Positions 32,481-33,912 of a stretch of DNA of 33,912 nucleotides are shown here, piece after piece (the stretch's first letter is position 1; every line of letters starts with the position of its first letter). The stretch is from Puerhibacterium puerhi (lineage in GTDB: Bacteria > Actinomycetota > Actinomycetes > Actinomycetales > Cellulomonadaceae). Under the pieces are notes generated by a model that searched no databases, was not told the DNA's origin, and saw nothing but the letters and a program-made list of their open reading frames with translations. A program made the position numbers and the translations under genes. The DNA lies in assembly GCF_009846865.1 (NCBI RefSeq), contig NZ_WUWN01000030.1, positions 1 to 33,912 of the forward strand. Reading direction: 5' to 3'.

Positions 32481-33425
32481 ATGCATGCGATCGGAGTCGA
32501 CATCGGCGGCACGAAGATCGCCGTCGGTGTCGTGGACGAGGCGGGCCGGATCCTCGCCCAGGTCCGACGCGAGACCGAGGCCGACGACGTCGCGAGCATC
32601 GACCGCGCCATCGCCGACGCGTGCGCCGAGCTCGCCAAGGACTACGTGGTGGGCGCGATCGGCGTCGCGGCCGCGGGCTTCGTCAGCCCGGACCGCACGT
32701 CGGTGCTCTTCGCGCCCAACATCGCCTGGCGCGAGTACCCCCTGGCCGCGCGGCTGCGGTCGCTGCTGCACCTCGACGTGCCCGTCGTGGTGGAGAACGA
32801 CGCGAACGCCGCCGGGTGGGCCGAGTTCCGCTTCGGCGCGGGGCGCGAGGCCACCGACATGCTGATGCTGACCATCGGCACGGGCCTGGGCGGCGCGATC
32901 GTCGTGGACCGCGAGCTGGTGCGCGGCAAGTGGGGCGTCGCCGCGGAGGTGGGCCACATGCGGGTCGTCCCCGGCGGGCACTACTGCGGCTGCGGGCACG
33001 AGGGCTGCTGGGAGCAGTACGCCTCGGGCAGCGCGCTCGTGCGCGACGCCCGCGCCGCCGTCGTCGCCCAGCCGCACCGGGCCGCCCGCCTGCTCGAGCT
33101 GTCCGGCGGCGACCGCGAGAAGCTCAAGGGCCCCCAGATCACCCAGGCCGCGCAGGAGGGCGACGAGCTCGCCGTCGACCTGCTGGCCAACCTCGGGCGC
33201 TGGATCGGGGAGGGTGCGGCGTCCGTCACCGCCCTGCTCGACCCGGAGCTCATCGTCGTCGGCGGCGGCGTGGCCGAGGCCGGCGACCTGCTCCTGACGC
33301 CGATCCGCAAGGGCTTCGAGGCGCAGCTGTCGGCGCTCGGCCACCGGCCGGTCGCGCAGATCGAGCTCGCCGAGCACGGCAACGAGGCCGGGATCGTCGG
33401 CGCCGCCGACCTCGCCCGGCGCTGA
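32481..33425 (+). CDS. glk: ROK family glucokinase
   Basis: The 314-residue sugar kinase has the ATP phosphate-binding loop GVDIGGTKIAVGVVD (5-19), the catalytic ENDANAAG motif (Asp107), the TIGTGLGGAI loop, and the ROK zinc site with His167, Cys169, Cys171 and Cys176 in GGHYCGCGHEGCWEQYASG. Glu156 and His159 in EVGHM contact the sugar. These are the features of actinobacterial GlkA-type glucokinases, which phosphorylate glucose to glucose-6-phosphate and can act in carbon repression. There is no helix-turn-helix, so it is a kinase and not a ROK repressor. The ATG at 32481 has GAGG at 32469-32472; longer upstream frames lack family similarity. Confidence 0.93.
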   Translation: MHAIGVDIGGTKIAVGVVDEAGRILAQVRRETEADDVASIDRAIADACAELAKDYVVGAIGVAAAGFVSPDRTSVLFAPNIAWREYPLAARLRSLLHLDVPVVVENDANAAGWAEFRFGAGREATDMLMLTIGTGLGGAIVVDRELVRGKWGVAAEVGHMRVVPGGHYCGCGHEGCWEQYASGSALVRDARAAVVAQPHRAARLLELSGGDREKLKGPQITQAAQEGDELAVDLLANLGRWIGEGAASVTALLDPELIVVGGGVAEAGDLLLTPIRKGFEAQLSALGHRPVAQIELAEHGNEAGIVGAADLARR

Positions 33426-33476
33426 CACCGGCGCCGGCGCTCACGCCGGACCGGCCGCCGCGTGGCGCCGTCTCCG

Positions 33477-33549
33477 GCGGCGGGTTCAGACGACGGCGGG
33501 GTCCGGACGACGGCGGGGTCCGGACGACGGCGGGGTTCAGACGACGGCG
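33477..33549. repeat. 17-bp tandem repeats at the convergent gene ends
   Basis: Units at 33490-33506 and 33507-33523 are identical (ACGACGGCGGGGTCCGG). The unit at 33524-33540 ends TTCAG instead of TCCGG, and partial units flank the array on both sides. The array lies between the glucokinase gene and the stop of the downstream minus-strand gene, and the stop codon of that gene (33537-33539) is inside it. Confidence 0.85.
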
Positions 33550-33912
33550 CCGGGCCCGTCGTCGGGGTCGCGGTGCTGCGGCATGCGCCACAGCAGCACG
33601 GCGACCGACGCCACGAAGACCACCACGCCGGCGCCGCCCAGCCACGCCGGCGTGGGCAGCGGCACGAACGCGCGCACCAGCAGGGCCAGGACGGCCAGGA
33701 GCGGCACGCCCGCCGCGCCCGCCCACGCGACCACCAGCAGGGGGTCGCGCGAGGACAGCACCGGGGGCGGCTCCGGCGGCGTGAAGTGGCTCTCGGCCTC
33801 CTCCAGCGCCTCGACCTCGGGCGTGACGGGCCAGTCGCGCGGCCCCGCGGGGCGAGGCGGCCGGGCGGCGCCGTCCGCGGCGGGGTCGCCCGGCGCGCGG
33901 CGGCCGCCGTCG
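33537..33912 (-). CDS. Small conserved membrane protein, C-terminal part (5' end outside window)
   Basis: The frame is open from the window edge to the TGA at 33539-33537. The visible 124 residues begin with a Pro/Ala/Arg-rich stretch, then DWPVTPEVEALEEAESHFTPPEPPP, two membrane helices (VVAWAGAAGVPLLAVLALLV and WLGGAGVVVFVASVAVLLW) and a short acidic tail HRDPDDGPGAVV. The EALEEAESHFTPPEPPP...DP segment followed by two helices is a pattern I associate with uncharacterised actinobacterial membrane proteins. Its function is unknown. A GTG at 33761 would give only 74 residues, but the conserved acidic motif upstream argues that the gene extends beyond the window. Confidence 0.7.
   Translation of the reverse strand, partial: DGGRRAPGDPAADGAARPPRPAGPRDWPVTPEVEALEEAESHFTPPEPPPVLSSRDPLLVVAWAGAAGVPLLAVLALLVRAFVPLPTPAWLGGAGVVVFVASVAVLLWRMPQHRDPDDGPGAVV

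Noticed and set aside
1-33912. CRISPR array, tRNA or rRNA genes
   Set aside because: No regularly spaced repeats of CRISPR type were seen; the only tandem array (33477-33549) has no spacers. No tRNA- or rRNA-like sequence was recognised by eye, though a weak tRNA could be missed without a search tool.

Overview
The window is very GC-rich, densely packed DNA with few gaps, many ATGA/GTGA stop-start overlaps and frequent GTG/TTG starts. This fits a high-GC actinobacterium. The backbone order (Fe-S carrier, ctaCDF, qcrBAC-ctaE, trpD, a stand-alone Lrp-type domain, a DEDD exonuclease/GIY-YIG fusion, a long-chain acyl-CoA ligase and a ROK glucokinase) is the order I associate with Micrococcales (Cellulomonadaceae/Promicromonosporaceae type). 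That placement is inference, because no rRNA or other taxonomic marker is present.

Layout. 1-500: 3' end of a glycerate-kinase-like gene. 541-891: A-type iron-sulfur carrier. 1204-4402: ctaC-ctaD-ctaF, cytochrome aa3 oxidase subunits II, I and IV, closed by a strong hairpin. 4490-5629 (minus): class I/II aminotransferase. 5715-20971: a catabolic gene island. 21205-21834 (minus): Mn/Fe superoxide dismutase. 22047-26299 (minus): ctaE-qcrC-qcrA-qcrB, the rest of the bc1-aa3 respiratory branch. 26549-28140: atypical receiver-domain protein and trpD. 28210-32188 (minus): Lrp-type domain, exonuclease/endonuclease fusion and acyl-CoA ligase. 32481-33425: ROK glucokinase. 33537-end (minus): 3' part of a small membrane protein gene.

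The part of most interest is the island at about 5.7-21.0 kb, between the two halves of the respiratory-chain gene set. It holds a MmgE/PrpD protein divergent from an IclR regulator, a NitT/TauT-type ABC importer (ATPase plus two different permeases, with the lipoprotein binding protein encoded about 6.7 kb further on), four polysaccharide-deacetylase/PuuE-like hydrolases in two tandem pairs, a nitrilase-superfamily hydrolase, an MFS exporter, a YqjM-type Old Yellow Enzyme and an amidase-signature hydrolase. In each deacetylase-like pair the first member keeps the family's polar and histidine motifs and the second has lost some or all of them. This suggests two active/degenerate partner pairs.

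The enzyme set (ene-reductase, ring-opening cyclic amide/imide hydrolase, C-N hydrolase, amidase) with a dedicated importer and regulator suggests uptake and stepwise opening of a small unsaturated N-heterocycle or cyclic imide/ureide. The substrate cannot be read from sequence. I saw no transposases, integrases, tRNA genes or CRISPR arrays.
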